Source: Lycorma delicatula
Lineage: Eukaryota; Arthropoda; Insecta; Hemiptera; Fulgoridae
Direction: 5' to 3'
Assembly: GCF_047948215.1 (NCBI RefSeq)
Contig: NC_134464.1
Span: 5,342,001 to 5,406,000, forward strand
DNA length: 64,000 nt
In this document: piece by piece, positions 44,606 to 58,679 of the stretch
How the letters are laid out: each line of letters starts with the position of its first letter
Position numbering within the stretch: the first letter of the stretch is position 1
Notes under the pieces: generated by a model
The model's database searches: none
What the model was told of the DNA's origin: nothing
What the model saw: only the letters and a program-made list of their open reading frames with translations
Position numbers and translations under genes: made by a program

Positions 44606-46380
44606 TTTCAAATATACCATAATTACAAAGTTTCTTATCAAGTGTCCACACACCTTGAACTTATGTGGCAAATAAATCATTAAAAAAAATAAATAAATGT
44701 GAAATTTAATAATGCCAGCATATACTTACAAAAAGTTGTGATTGTGTACACTCTTAAAAATTAACATCAGATGTGTTTGTAATATTGAATTGAGCTTACC
44801 ATTACCGCTGTCCTGAAGTTTATAAAAAGTATGTGTTGATTTAATCATGATAATAATGTAAACTTAATTTATACAGTAGTAAATCTCTAGTTAATCTTCC
44901 AGAACACCCTCCGATGTGAACTTAATTTCTTTTGTCTCATCAATTTATACACCAGGATTTATGGTATTTTTTCTTAAATCCTGAAAAAGAATTTTTTTTA
45001 ATTCATTAATTACAAGTATGGTAATTGCTTGGATGAAGTTCCAGCTTTTTATTAGTTTTACATAGCCCGCTGAAGGAATAAGGGTCTCTAGTTCTATAGA
45101 CTAAATATGTCACAGCTGTGTTTAGTTGATAATTATAAGGAATCTTTTATAACTGTACCTCATTTATCATACAAAAAGAGTATTTCAGTTTAGATAAATA
45201 CACCAAGTTTTGTTAAAATTACTTTTCTTGAAAATCACTCTTAAATTGAGAACGATCTTAAAAAACCATTATTTTTTGTTTTAATTACAATTATTAAACA
45301 TTTATGATTAGTTTGGCTGTAATAATACTCTAGTTACTGAACAACAAAGTAGAATAACTTCAAAAATTATTAGAAAATGAATGATAATATAAATTATAAT
45401 GTAAATTATATAATATAAATTCATGTCATTCCATGGTGGTATCCTTTAATCCATCAGCAAAATTAAACACATCTGGCATTAGAAATTCTGCAAAATGCAT
45501 TCCACTTTTTTTTTCTACTCCAAAAAATATTTAAAAAAATAAATAATTGAGAATAATAATTTAGAAAATTGTATAATTTTAGTATGTTCTTGAAAAAGGT
45601 GCTTTCACTTATTAAATGACTACTTGACAAAAATCAGAATTTTATATTCCTGTTACATATATATATATGTATATTGTATGTTCAATAATCAACTGATAAA
45701 CCAGTGAAATAGAGATAATTTTATTTTAATTTCTTTTAAAAATAAACAAAAAACTAGTCAAAAGAAATGTGTATAGTGTTCATCTATTTTTGAAATCCAT
45801 TGTTCATTTTTGTTTTATTTTTCTTTTAATTAAAAAAAAAAAAAAAAAATTATATGTAATATAGTTTAAGCATGATTATAATATGTTCATTTTTAAGCAA
45901 ATGCTTTACAATAATGTATGAATGAATCTTTTTTATAGATTTTTGCCAATATTATTATTATTTATGTATTATAAAGTAATAGTGTAAGCTAGTTTTTATG
46001 TTACTGTATTATTATTATTATTATTACTACTGCTAATTAATGTTTCTGTAGCTTAGTTTTATATATTAATTTATTATTAAATTAGCTGATAGGTCCTTCC
46101 CCAGTACTGATTAGGTTAGGTAAAAATGTCTTGTGTAACATTACTTTTTATAAAATATAAAAAAAAAATTATGAAAATATTACATATAATAATAATAATA
46201 AGTGAAGTTCTACACTTTTATGATGTTAAGAAAAGGGGTTGTTTGTATTTTAAAAAGGGGTTATTTAAAAAAAAAATACTATAATGATAAAAAGTACTTG
46301 TTTTGTAATAAACGTTGTTTGCTCATGAATATTATTGTTATTAAAAAAAATTATTATTACATAAATTATTTTGATAATAT

Positions 46381-46429
<49 letters not shown>

Positions 46430-46430
46430 C
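46381..46430. repeat. (ATT)n microsatellite
   Basis: About 16 uninterrupted ATT units. Frames across it give meaningless Ile or Tyr runs. Confidence 0.95.
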
Positions 46431-48747
46431 ATTGTATATTTAAAAAGATTAAGTATAACTTTTTATTACATTTCTGTTCCTTGTTTTTCTGTTAAATGTT
46501 ACATTGATTTCTGTTTTCTGTTAAAAAAAAATAATATTTCATTTTTCATTCGTAGTACCAAATACAATCATATATCTTGCTGATAATAGGAATTATATAG
46601 GGTTATTATGTAGTGTGTACAAGTTTATTTATATATGATTCAAGCAGAGCCCAGTAAAACTACCATTTTAGGATTACCTGGATAATTTTTAGGTTGATTT
46701 ACTATCATAAGAAATGTTAGAATTGTTAATCAGGTAAATATCTTACTTTATTTCACTGTGCAACATACACATTACATATAATGATGGTGTTTTTTAGTGA
46801 GGCAGACTATCCACCTGTCAGGTAATTGATCTAATATGTTTTAATACTACTTGTAGGAACAACTGTCTATTTAGTTGAATATATACTTATCAGCGCACCT
46901 CAAGGGTTTACACCTACATCAAACAATTAAAGGGTTGTTTTTGTTTTGTGTATGGATCTCCCTAATCTCTCAAGTACATGTAATAGGCCTACATGAAAAA
47001 ATTTTGAATGAAATTTCATAATTTCATTAAAAAATTTTGTAAGAGTACTATATGTATAGTATCAGTCATGACACTCATCACTGTATAAGATGGCCAGTCC
47101 CCACTTGTGCTATATCTCTATTTCTTATTTTTGACATCTATAATATGTTTATTTATGAAAAAATATATTTTAATTACCATAAAAAACAACATTAGCTTAA
47201 AAATGCTACAAAAAAAATCTACCTCTGGGTTGATTTTTATGAAGTTAGGCCTAGAATAAATACTTTTAAGATATTGCGATGAAAAAAGAAAATTAAAATT
47301 AATAATATGGAAATAAAAAATACCATATGATACTGGGATGATTCCATAATTAAAGCCAGTTTGGTGGTAGATTGTAATACCTAACCTGTGAAGAAAAAAT
47401 CAAGGATAATGTCTGGGATCCTTGAAAGATCAGGATGATTTGAACTCTTGTTTTGGTAAAGTTATATTTTATGTAGGTGTTTTTGTCCTAACAAAACTTA
47501 TGGATTGATATCAGGCTTAAGCATCCAATTTATTTGATAATTGACACAAAAATCATATATATATTTTAAAGGCCTTTAAATTGTGCTTCAGAAATTTTAA
47601 ACTTTAAAAATAAAAATTGAACTCCATATAATTTAAATTATATTTTTCAAGCATGTAATTTGTAAAGTCCAAATTTTAACAATTAATTTCCTATATAATC
47701 ACTGTTTAGATCCACTTTAGTTATTGTGAACAAGAAATTTTGTATTCTGCAGTCTAACTAAGTGAATATGTTATGCATTCATCACATTATCTATAGGAAA
47801 GCCAAGCAGAGTTTTAAATCATTTAACACTTCCTTATCTACCTGACGTTCAAGTAAAATGCAGATATCCCAGATAATCATTTGATGACTGTTTCACTGGG
47901 TTTGCTGGTAATATATATTAAGTAAATTAAATATAATGAAATAAAAATTAAATAAAGTAAATTAATTAAAAGATATAACTGAATGTTCAGGAAGCTGTGA
48001 TTTTTATACAATTTTTAACACTGCCATTTTTTTCTCTCTGTTGAATTTTTCATATTTAAAAAAAAAAATTATATGATATAATTTATTTATTTTGTTTCTA
48101 TTCATTTATAATCCAAAAAAATAATACTGTTAAATCTAAGAAAAATAAAAATGATCTCTTATATTGATTATGTATTTGTCCAAATTTGTGTTGTTCTTTT
48201 TGTTCTTATAATTTAAAATATAATAAAAAGAACATTCAGTTTTATCATTCATGAAAATTAAATCTTTTTAATGACTAAAATATAAAATACAACTGTATCC
48301 ATTGTTTTAATACGTATCGTTCATAATTGTAATAAAAAATAAATTAATAATAAATATAAATACTGAATGACTATAGGTGATAATATATATTTTTTCGCAG
48401 AATAGTTAGTTTAGTGTATGTATGTATGAGATATCATATACAATATAAAAAAATTGTGAAGAAATGATATTTACTGTTATCTAGATTTTATTATTATTAT
48501 GTCATAAAGTATATAATATATAAATGAAAAAAAATGGTAAATAAGCAGTATCTTTTTTAGAAAACAATAAAAAATGTTTGTGTATAATATTATTATTATT
48601 ATAATATTGTATTATATAATATATAAATAATATATTTATAAATACTATAAAAATGTTGCTTGCCTTGCCGAAATAAATAAAATTAAAAAAATAATTTTTC
48701 ACAAAAAATATTTAAAAAAAAAAAAAAAAGATTTTAATTATAAATAA

Positions 48748-48751
<4 letters not shown>

Positions 48752-48778
<27 letters not shown>

Positions 48779-48798
48779 GAAAGAAGTTGAAAGCAATA

Positions 48799-48885
<87 letters not shown>
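48752..48885. repeat. Compound (TA)n microsatellite
   Basis: Two pure TA/AT runs (48752-48779 and 48801-48885, the second about 42 units) separated by GAAAGAAGTTGAAAGCAATA. The longest TA tract in the window. Confidence 0.95.
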
Positions 48886-48890
<5 letters not shown>

Positions 48891-49700
48891 TTACTATAAA
48901 AAATCTATAATATTTATTATTATTACATTATATAAATTACAAATAATAATTGTGTGTTTTAGTGGTTCATCTGTAAGTGTGTTGTAAAAAATTATTATTA
49001 TAGAATGGATCAAGTTGACTTAATTATTATTATAATAAATTTTAATTATTTATTGTGAAAAGTATATTAATCATCATTTTTATGTGGTTTTTATTTTTAT
49101 TTTTTTTTAATGGGCGAGCTTTTCCAAGTAAGTACAAAGTAGATTTTCATATTCTTCTGATAATTATGATACGTGTGTGAAAGACCGAATGGATGTTTAT
49201 TACATAGGTCGTATATGTTTATACAGGTTCTTAAAAAAAGGTGGAGATGGAATTTCATATATTCAAACTTCATAAAATAGTTGTTTTGGTTTTATATCGG
49301 TTAGAAGGTTTATGTTTTTCGATATTTACATTATTTATAGAACAGTCATCAAAATGATGATCTCTTTCCTGTCAAATATACTCCATCACATTAGATGGAT
49401 TTATTGTAATTATAGCTGGTTTTATTCGTTAATTGAATAATAGGGGTTTTCCGTTCAAGCAAGTCTCTTTTTTGCCTACCCTAAAATAAATTTTCTAATT
49501 GAGATAAGGACTTCTTTGGATCTAAGAGATTTTTCTAGTGAAGGAATAGAGATTGATGGTGATAATCGACTCAGATAGGAATTGAAGTATCTCCAGATAG
49601 TCTACCATCTCTCCTGGATACTGCCTTTTAAACAAGTTACTTGAGGTTATTTAACCCTTTCTAAACTGTTTCAAGTTCTGAAAATAAATTTTCTACCTAT

Positions 49701-49775
49701 CTCTGTACTGAATGGTAGTGTCTCTGTCTTTCATTCAGATGGTTCTGGGATCCTAGTTACTCTTGGTATTTTTTA
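49701..49775 (+). mobile_element. Decayed SINE head, family 2, + strand
   Basis: AATGGTAGTGTCTCTGTC, TTTCATTCAGATGGTTC and TGGGATCCTAGTTACTC parallel TGGTAGCGTCTTGGCC, TTTCATCTGGAGGTCC, TGGGTTTGAATCCCGG of the SINE at 38294-38454, in the same order and spacing. Box B is damaged (GTTTGAATCC region reduced). An old copy. Confidence 0.5.
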
Positions 49776-52700
49776 TCCTACTGTTCTCAATAGGGTAGCT
49801 GTAATTGGTCATAGGCAACAGTTAGGGAGAAAATAAATAAATATATCCTAGCGACATACAGTTTTAACAAGTTCTAAAAAATAGTTGAACTCTTTGCTGA
49901 GTTCAGAGCAAAAAATAACATACAAATAAAATACATATAAAGTAAGGTTTTCATATAGATAAATTTCTGAAAAATAAAGCTTAAAATCAGTTTTAGTATT
50001 TAGATCCTAAAAATATAAAAATAAGAAGGCTTAATTTATTTTTAAATTTATCTATCCATTTATTGAAGATCAATTTTTTTTTTATAAGTATGAGTAAAGA
50101 AATATTCTATTTAGCATTTGCAATTTGTGACTTTTGCATTGCCAGTTAAACTTATAACTGGCAATGCCAGTTTTAAGTTATATAACATATAAGTATGTAG
50201 ATTTCTATCAGGAATAGAAATCTAAAAGGACTTCAGAACACTACTAAATGATTTTTGAACCGCAATAGTTTTTTGGAAATGGTGGAATACATTAACATCC
50301 CTGCATTACTTTTTTCCAACCATGTATACAGGTTATATCTTCATAATCATTTCCTAACCCCCTCCTACCCGTTGGATCTGCACCATCTCTTTTCTCAGAA
50401 TTATTCTCATTCTTGCTATAAATAGAGCGATCACTGACATTCAAATTTATACACTAATTTAAAATTGTTGCATCAAAAATTTGGTCTTCCCACCATTTCA
50501 ATCGATTATAAAAATTAGAAACCGGTTCATATGTTTAATATCCCATAAACTACTGTTGTGTTTTAGTTTTATTTTATCGGAAAGCATTACAAATGTATCC
50601 TACTTGATATTGTTGGCATTTTTATTTCTACAGAAGATTGGACTAACAAACTACAAGGCAGAATACTGAGAAGGGTTAATTTTTAATACATAGTTGACAA
50701 TCACATTATTAAAATTTCATAATCAGATTGCTGTATGTTCAAAACAGTCTTCAAGAAATCTTGATGATGCTTATAATTTATAAACAATCTCTTCATGAGC
50801 TCCTCAGTTTGCTCGCTTCAGAATTAATTTATTGGAATGTAGTATGTGTTGAAACTATAGCATGTCAGCAATATAATTTTAAAAAAAATTTTTTTAGCAA
50901 GCATAAGTCATTGTTTTACGTGATTTTGTTGTCTGTAATAAAATGTGTTGCTATTTTGATCATATGTCACTCCATTCATTAACTTTTATTTTTAGAGAAT
51001 GATTTGAATGTAAAATAATTTACTAGTATCTCCCTAGAAATGAAAAATATTTTTAAAGTTAACCATTTTGTACAGAGAATTTCATATTTTGTTATAAATT
51101 ATCTAGTTTAAATATTAGAAACATCAGTTGATTTTTATTTTTGGGTGGGGATAAGTGAAAGATAATCATAAATTATTTAAATTTTTTTATTTTGTTTAAT
51201 AGTAAAAGTATATAATTTCCTTTGATTTTAGTACAGAAACTATGTATAGATCATAATGTACAGTCATTATATATTTGTGAAATCCTGTCCATCTACATTT
51301 GTAAACAATGTATATGAATACATATACAAAAAAATTTTTTTAAGTCAAATGCATTGTACAAAAAAAGTATTTAGTACGTAATTATAATAATAATTATAAT
51401 GAAAAATATTAATTAAGTAATTTAAGAAAAACTATTTATAATAATAAAAAAATATATTTATAGCGTGTGTTATATTATATATAAAATAAAATGGTAAAAT
51501 AACCAAACCTTATACATTATTATATAATAAAGTATAACATTTATAACATAAAATGACGTTGTACGTGTTTTAAGATAATTATGAATAATGTGAAATAACA
51601 GTAATATAATATGATTAAATAAATGAAACATGTTAATTCATCGTTAATGTTATATTTCTACAAGATGTAAAACATAACTGTATTTACAAATATAATAATA
51701 ATAATGCCCTATATTTTTGACATTTTGTCAGAAGAGGATTGTAAACGATAATGATAAATATTATAATAATAATTATCATTTGTATTAATAAGAAAATAAT
51801 AATAAATATTGTTGCCATTATCTTATTCACTATTATTACATAAATAATAATATATATTGTATACATTTTTTTAAACAAACCCTGGTATGTTCTAATGAAT
51901 TTTTACAGTGATGAAAAATAATGATAATGACATAATAATAATAATATTAATTGGGTATTGTTTGTGTGTATATTTTGTTTTTTATTTTTACCTGAATATA
52001 TTTTTGTTATTGTTGTCATCATTATTATTATTAACATTTTGAAGACCATTTCTATTCTATTTGCATTTAATTCTGGGGACCAGTGTTTTTTGTGTGTAAA
52101 TAATTTAATTATATGTATTAAAATAAATGTTTAACTAATTACTCGCCAACCAATTTTTTATAATAATTTTAAAACAATAAATTACTAAAAACACTAATAG
52201 CCTACAAAAAATGCTTGAATAAAATAAAAATAATTTATTGTAGTAATAATGATAACAGATGATTTTGAATTACAAAAAGTTTTAAAAATTCTATTGAATT
52301 TTTTTTAATGAACCTTCAATGAAATAATTTAATTTTTTAGAATTAAACTAACAAATATGTAGCAATAAATAAATTACTCATAATCATGATCGATAATAAT
52401 AATACATTTAAAATGGTCCCAAAAAAAAAAACAATAAGATGCAATACTAAATAATATCAGTGTACAGAGAAACAGTTATATTATATAAAAATGTCTAGTA
52501 GTTGTAAATTAAATACAACATTTGATCCTATGATTAGCATAAAATGAGGGGTCTTGGTTTTACTTTGAATACTCCGAGGGCTTGTAAATTTGGTCTTCAA
52601 TGTGTTGTTAATTTTTTTAAATTCATTATTTCATACTATCTGGGACAAGGCTCAGAAATGTACAAAGTGTAAACAGAAGTTGAATGTGTATTATTATAAT

Positions 52701-53475
52701 CATTACTTATTACTGATAATATAAGCCAAGGAAGTTGCATAATATAAATAAATAATATTTATTACTGTAAAATATTTATTTATTTTTTCATATGTATGTA
52801 ATAAATAACAAAAATAAAGATAAAATAAAATGATCGTAATGTCTTCCTGAGGCTTCTATTTTATTAATATTTATTCTCTTTATTACATTGAGAATAAAAT
52901 TATTATTTTATTCTTTACAGAGAGAATAAAATACTTTTTTATCCTCTTCATTTTAAAGAGAATTATAAAACAGTACTTGTACTTTCTTTTTGTTTTTATT
53001 AGATTTTTTTTTATCACATCAGCATGTTATTTTATAAATATATTATTATTATTATAAATATATATATATATATAATATATTTCTTTGTACAATGAAAAAA
53101 CTCAAGTCTATTTTATTATAATATATAGTATTAAGTAATTATTATATACAGTATAATTTAATTTTTAATTATTATGTAATCATTTAATTTTTTTTGTGAA
53201 ATTTGTTTGTAGTTTTTTCAAATAGAATGTAGAATTAAGTAGTACGAAAACTTGTGTAGTCCCACAAAAATAATAATATAATTGTAATTGTTTTTAAATG
53301 TGAATATAATACTAATTAATTTGTGAATAATTCTTGAAGTTTTTTTTTTATTTAACTTAACCTGGAAGACATGGGCTGTCATCTACTTCTTTTCAAAGGT
53401 ATAATTCTTGGACACACTTGAACAGTTGACTGTACATCAACTGCTCATCAGGAAACTTAAATTGGTTTTACCATG

Positions 53476-53477
<2 letters not shown>
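49776..53477. other. AT-rich stretch, no gene recognised
   Basis: Apart from the hairpins at 50136-50224 I see only simple AT-rich sequence, including several ATA/TAA trinucleotide clusters around 51690-51960 and 53030-53080. No plausible exons or RNA genes. Confidence 0.45.
50136..50224. repeat. Two adjacent perfect hairpins
   Basis: Hairpin 1: GCATTGCCAGTTA (50136-50148) and its reverse complement (50155-50167), loop 6 nt. Hairpin 2: TAGATTTCTAT (50198-50208) and ATAGAAATCTA (50214-50224), loop 5 nt. They are 30 bp apart in an otherwise unremarkable AT-rich stretch. Confidence 0.85.

Positions 53478-53512
<35 letters not shown>
53478..53512. repeat. (TA)n microsatellite
   Basis: About 17 TA units just upstream of the mariner at 53731. 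Confidence 0.95.
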
Positions 53513-53514
<2 letters not shown>

Positions 53515-53730
53515 TTTTCCTAACATTATGAATAAAATATATTTTAGCATCTATACACTTTAGAACAAGTTAACTTGAAATATGTATGATGTAAAAGATA
53601 GAAAAAAATTTCTTGCTAGAGCAGAATAAAAGTATATCCATTTGGATAAATCAATTTGTTCCATTTAGTTGTTGAACTGATAAGCTAGAAGAGACTTGTG
53701 TTCCTAATCTCTTTACCTCCTGTGTTTTTC

Positions 53731-54969
53731 ATTGTACAAAGTGTGATAAAAGAATAGCAAGACTATTTTAATTCCATGTCTTTTCGACAGTGTTTATCTT
53801 TTTCCACGGAAAATAGTTCAAATTTTCCAGCCGAGTATTCAGGAGACATTTTATTACAAGTGATAATTTACTTTGTTTGAAAAAGACAAAACAAAGGATT
53901 TGCATTCAATTTTGTGTTAAAAGTAGACTAAAATGCAATGGAATAGTGAAACTTTTAGCGAAAGGCTTTTGTGAAGATATTACATTGACAGAAAGGGTTT
54001 ATGAGTGGTACAAATAATTTCAGGAAGCCCATTAAGACATTGAAGATAACAAAAGAGTTGGATGTTCTAAAACACCAACAACTGATGAAAAATTCGACAA
54101 AATAAAAGTTATGATTAGTAATCACCTCTTATGACTCATGAGAAATAAATCTTGACTGACATTTTGGATATGAAACAAGCAGCCACAAAATTTCTTCCAA
54201 AACTGTTGAATTTTCATCCCAAAAACATCAGAAAACAATTGTTAGCTGACACTGCGGATGACTCAGAACTACTTTAATGTGGCATAATTGGGGAAAAACC
54301 TGGGTAATGTTAGATATTGAAATGAGATCTAATCATCCCATTGGAAGCTTCCTGAAATACCAAGACTGAAAAAAGGACACAAAGTTCAGTTGAATGTTAA
54401 ATCCTCCCTATTGTTTATTTTGATTACATTGAGTCATTCATTATGAATCCTTACTTCAAGATTGTATGGTCGTTAACAGACAGTATTAGCAGTTTTTCAC
54501 TGTTTATGTGATGCAATTTGAAGAAAATTAAAACAAATATGGGCAAACGGTTTTTGGATTTTCCACCACAATAAAGCCCCAACTCACAGTTTACTAATTC
54601 ATGATTATTTAGCTATAAATAACACCATATTACTACCACAGTTTTTGTAATTAAAGACTGAAGACTTGATAATCAAAGTTGCAGAATTGGCAGCCTGCAA
54701 CCTTTTCTTGAACCCACTGATTAAAAGAATATTAAAAGACCAATGATTTATGATGATAGATGGAAGATAAAATTGTAAAGTGAAGTTAAGGCTATATCAA
54801 AAAGGGTTTCCATAAATATTTTGTGGATTGGAAGAAAAGCTGACATAGGTTTGTTGTATATCTAGGGTACTACTTTGAAGGTGATGACAGTATCAACATA
54901 GAAGAATAAGTAAACTATTTTTTATAAAAATTAAAATTGTCATTATTTTTTAACCGTACCTTGTACAAT
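53731..54969 (+). mobile_element. Mariner transposon, full length but inactive
   Basis: The ends form inverted repeats: ATTGTACAAAGTGTGATAAA at 53731 and, as the reverse complement of the right end, ATTGTACAAGGTACGGTTAA (ends 54969). Length 1239 bp, normal for mariner. TA follows the right end; the left flank reads CA, so one base of the target site has changed. Plus-strand frames give IQFCVKSRLKCNGIVKLLAKGF, ITLTERVYEWYK (N-terminal helix-turn-helix), SKTPTTDEKFDKIKVMISNH, SHWKLPEIPRLKKGHKVQLNV, ANGFWIFHHNKAPTHSLLIHDY (the HHDNAPAHT motif, with the Asp changed to Asn) and a C-terminal WxxKxxxxG..F region. Multiple stops and frameshifts. Confidence 0.82.
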
Positions 54970-57900
54970 ATCTAATTGTACGAGTAGAGTCTTTGCAACT
55001 ACATGCAATGTCAAACAGAAAATATTATTTTTACTTGTGTCATGGGTAGGTATTGAATGGTTTTTTATCATTTTTTTCTTCTTCTTTAAGTGTTTCTTTA
55101 AGTAGTGGTTGTTAATGGTAAGACATGAGTCACAAATCTAGCCCAAAAATAATATCGCTATCCCTAAGAATAACAAGAACTCATGCTATGCTTAATAGGG
55201 AAAACTTGGAGTGAAGTAGTTTCTCTTTGCCATCTTTACTGAACCAAATACATGGTTGGTATCAAGCCAACCAACATTCAGGAGACATCCTCACTTTTTT
55301 ACCGTAGCAAGACTACGGCTGTATAGCAAGACAGAGCAGTTTCCGTTGTACCTCAAGTGCTTTGCATGCATCACAGCCATAAGAAAGACAGACAGTTGAC
55401 AAAAACCAACAGACTAACTAATGCATTATATATTATTATCATTAAAAATGTCTACAATAAGTAAGATTTATCTATAGTATTCCCATCCAATTCTGCCATT
55501 AGCATTTTGCCTTATTACAAATACTTCAGGTTCTAGAATATTATTCCCTGAGATTTTCCAGGTTCTGTGAACCATCATGTTTTGAAGGATGTAATTTGCA
55601 GGTTTAGTCAATATAAGAAAAACTAGATAAGATAAAAACTAAGTAAAATATTATTTATTTCATAAAGGGCTTTATTACATAAAGTTTTTTTAATAATAAA
55701 GCGTGTACTTGGAATAATGTTAAAAGAACAATAGACACATTTCTCAAATATTTAATGCATACGGGAAATATAATTACTTTGTTTACTCAAAGTAATTTGT
55801 TTGTAATGCTCTATGGATAAATAAAAAAAAAACCATTAGCTCAAAATTTCTAATAAAGCTTAATAATGTAATTTTCTCTTACGAGCTATAAATTTGTGGA
55901 GTAATTTCTTAGTATTATTATTTTGTTTTTATATACTCAGATCAGCAACATAACATCTTATTCTGCACAGTGGCTGCTAAAATTTTGCATAATCTTTTTC
56001 CAATATTCATTGTTTAAGTGAAATGTAAACAATGAGGATCAAACACATCTTGAAAATTCAGATTTCCATTGAGAATAAAAAATAATTTGAAGGATGTTAT
56101 ATAAAATAAATATATTTAAAATAATTGAAATACTTGATATAAATTTCAGAAGAGATTAATTAAAATTTCAATATAATAAGTTAAAAAATTTTATTTATTG
56201 CTTTTTTAACCAGTTCTTTCTTGGATTGAAATGATATAAAAATTGATAAATTCTTATAATGTTTTTTATTGATAGAAATATTAGTTGTCAGAATACTTTA
56301 AACTTAAACTTTTTAACATGGTGGGCCAGGTACAAAATAAAAATATAGCTATGAAATTGTCACAGCTGCTGACATTAAATTGTTCAGAAACCAACTGGGA
56401 TACTCATTATTCTAACCAATTATCAGGTTATGAAAAGAAGTCTCATCATCATCATTATTCTGATGAATAATGTGGACTAATTCAGCTAATTAAAAGTTTC
56501 CAGTTGTCCAGCAGCTAAAAAATAAAACATGTTTGCATAGCCAGGTTGGAGCATCATTGAAAAAGAGATCCACATAACATCATTATTAGAAAAAAAGAAA
56601 AATGGGTGAGTAAAAATTATTATTTCATCACCACAAATCCCCTGGTAGCAGTAGGCTTCCAGGATAGGCTACCAGTAGGGTACCAGTATGTTATAAAGAT
56701 TTTTGCTTCACTTTGAATAATACTACTCCATAAACAAAACATAATAAACAAGAAATTTAAGGGTTATTAAAACTTAAAGGAGTTATACATCATCATTATT
56801 ATTAAAGGAGCATTACATCAGGATTGTTACATAATTCTTTCATTTTCTTTCGGTCAATTTACACTTTTATTTTTCTTGGACATTAATTTTACTTCTGTAA
56901 CCAAGATATAAATGAGGATTATGAGATAAATAAGTTCTTAATGCATAAAGTTTTTAATTTTTTTTTTACTTAGAATGCAGTTTGATCATTTCTACAGTTA
57001 TTGTTTGGAATCATACTTAAGAAATTTCTTTCTTACAAGTTGGTTACACACATGTTCCATTTATAATGTTAAAGAATATTTCCAATATCATTATTCATTC
57101 ATTTGTAAATTCTAACACATTCTGAGTGAGAAGTAACTACATCTTATGTGTGTTGCTTATGATAACACTGTAATAACCAGATAAATTTTATTACTGAAGT
57201 TGTATTTTAAGTATGAAAGATTTCAGGAAAAGTCCAAGAAACCTGATTGTATCAGGATATTTGTTTTATTTCACAGAATTTGATTTTTCAAGTTTATGAA
57301 ATATTGCACTTATAATGAGGCACTCATCATACATAACATTGGTGTAGCTAGGGAGCTGTGGCGGTGCAGTCCCCATCAGGAGTCATCATCAGGGAAGGGC
57401 GATTTGAACTGCAGATCTTCTGAAAGTTTTTATGTCAAATTTTATCCCAGCATTTGATGAATTTTCCAAAAAAGACATCATCACTGAAATCTAGTAATTG
57501 AGAAGACATTTGCAAGAGCTAAAATCAACCAAGCAGATTGCAAGAAGTGGTCATCATTAAATTCTTTGGAATTCATAATTGAAATGGAATTCTCTGATTC
57601 TGTTCCAAACTTGGCTTTAGTACTAAGCTCTGTTTGACAATTTTCATATGTTTTGCTTGCAGTGAATGAAGTTTTCAAATCTTAAATTGATTAAAAGTTA
57701 TCTTTGTTCCACTGTGAGCCTGTAAAAGCCTCAAATTTGGTTATTACCTCAGTCGAACACAAAACAAATCCAATTGTTTTTTCAACAATTGGATTTGCAT
57801 TGTTGAGGAAGCCTAAGATTTAAGTTTAAAACAGTAAAGACCAAGCCAATAGGTGTTATTATTAAACATTATATGCGGTCATTACTCAAAACTTATATTA

Positions 57901-58679
57901 TTTAAATGCTGAGTTTTGGGATTTTCACATTAGGAGGTGTGACAAATCTGAATTCCACACCAGGTTCCAAATTACCTAGCTACACCAACAGTACAAGTAT
58001 AGATAATGTGTGCTTTTTCTTTGATTTAAAGATAATGAAACACAACGTTTGGTGGCAAAACAGAATTCAGCTTTTTTAAACTCAGAAGTAACCAGGGGAT
58101 CCTATGATCTGAGTATGGTGTTACATTTTGGGACAGTTCTGAAGGACTCCAAGAACAAATTAAAAATAAATATTCTCAAACAACTAACCTAGTTCTCTTT
58201 CTCTTCTCTCTTTAATAACTAACTTAACTTTTCTGTAACGTTTTCTTCAAATTTTTCCTATGAGTAATTGCCACGAGTATATTAGGATTTCCTATTTTTA
58301 TGAAAAAAGGTTTGAATAATTTAAAGAAAAACTTGTGTTATCTGTATTACCTATTTTTATAAGCATTTCTCTGAAAACTGAAGACTGTTGTAGATTTTTA
58401 GGATAGTTAATACATCTGCAGTTAACAGTACTTCAAATTAGTTCTACTAACTGTATTATAACTTAAAAAATTAACTATTAATTTTTTAAATTTCTGGGAA
58501 AAATGCCGACTCCAAAATTGAAGTTCATGTTATGTCTAAGAACAGGGAATCAATATAATCTAATAAAATGTGTTTTTCCTTTCAACCGGAATTTTAAATG
58601 ATTCTATTTCAAGCTATAAGATGCTGCTCATTCTTTCTCTGCATGAAGTTTGATTCAATTTAGATTGAATTTTCTAAAT
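54970..58679. other. AT-rich stretch, no gene recognised
   Basis: No domains found in the short frames (such as 56285-56470 on + or 57678-57481 on -). A perfect 14-bp hairpin lies at 57765-57797. The 57340-57420 patch is less AT-rich and may be an old repeat. Confidence 0.45.
57765..57797. repeat. Perfect 14-bp hairpin
   Basis: CAAATCCAATTGTT (57765-57778) and its exact reverse complement AACAATTGGATTTG (57784-57797), loop TTTTC. Confidence 0.85.

Larger units (their letters stand above)
44606..49700. other. AT-rich stretch, no gene recognised
   Basis: Simple sequence dominated by A and T, with a (TTA)n run at 46381-46430, homopolymer runs, and two (TA)n blocks at 48752-48779 and 48801-48885. 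No reading frame with domain content. Confidence 0.5.

Noticed and set aside
46202..46495. 97-residue + strand frame
   Set aside because: Its core is a Tyr run from the (ATT)n microsatellite; no splice or domain evidence.
57481..57678. 65-residue minus-strand frame
   Set aside because: No domain and no support from neighbouring frames.
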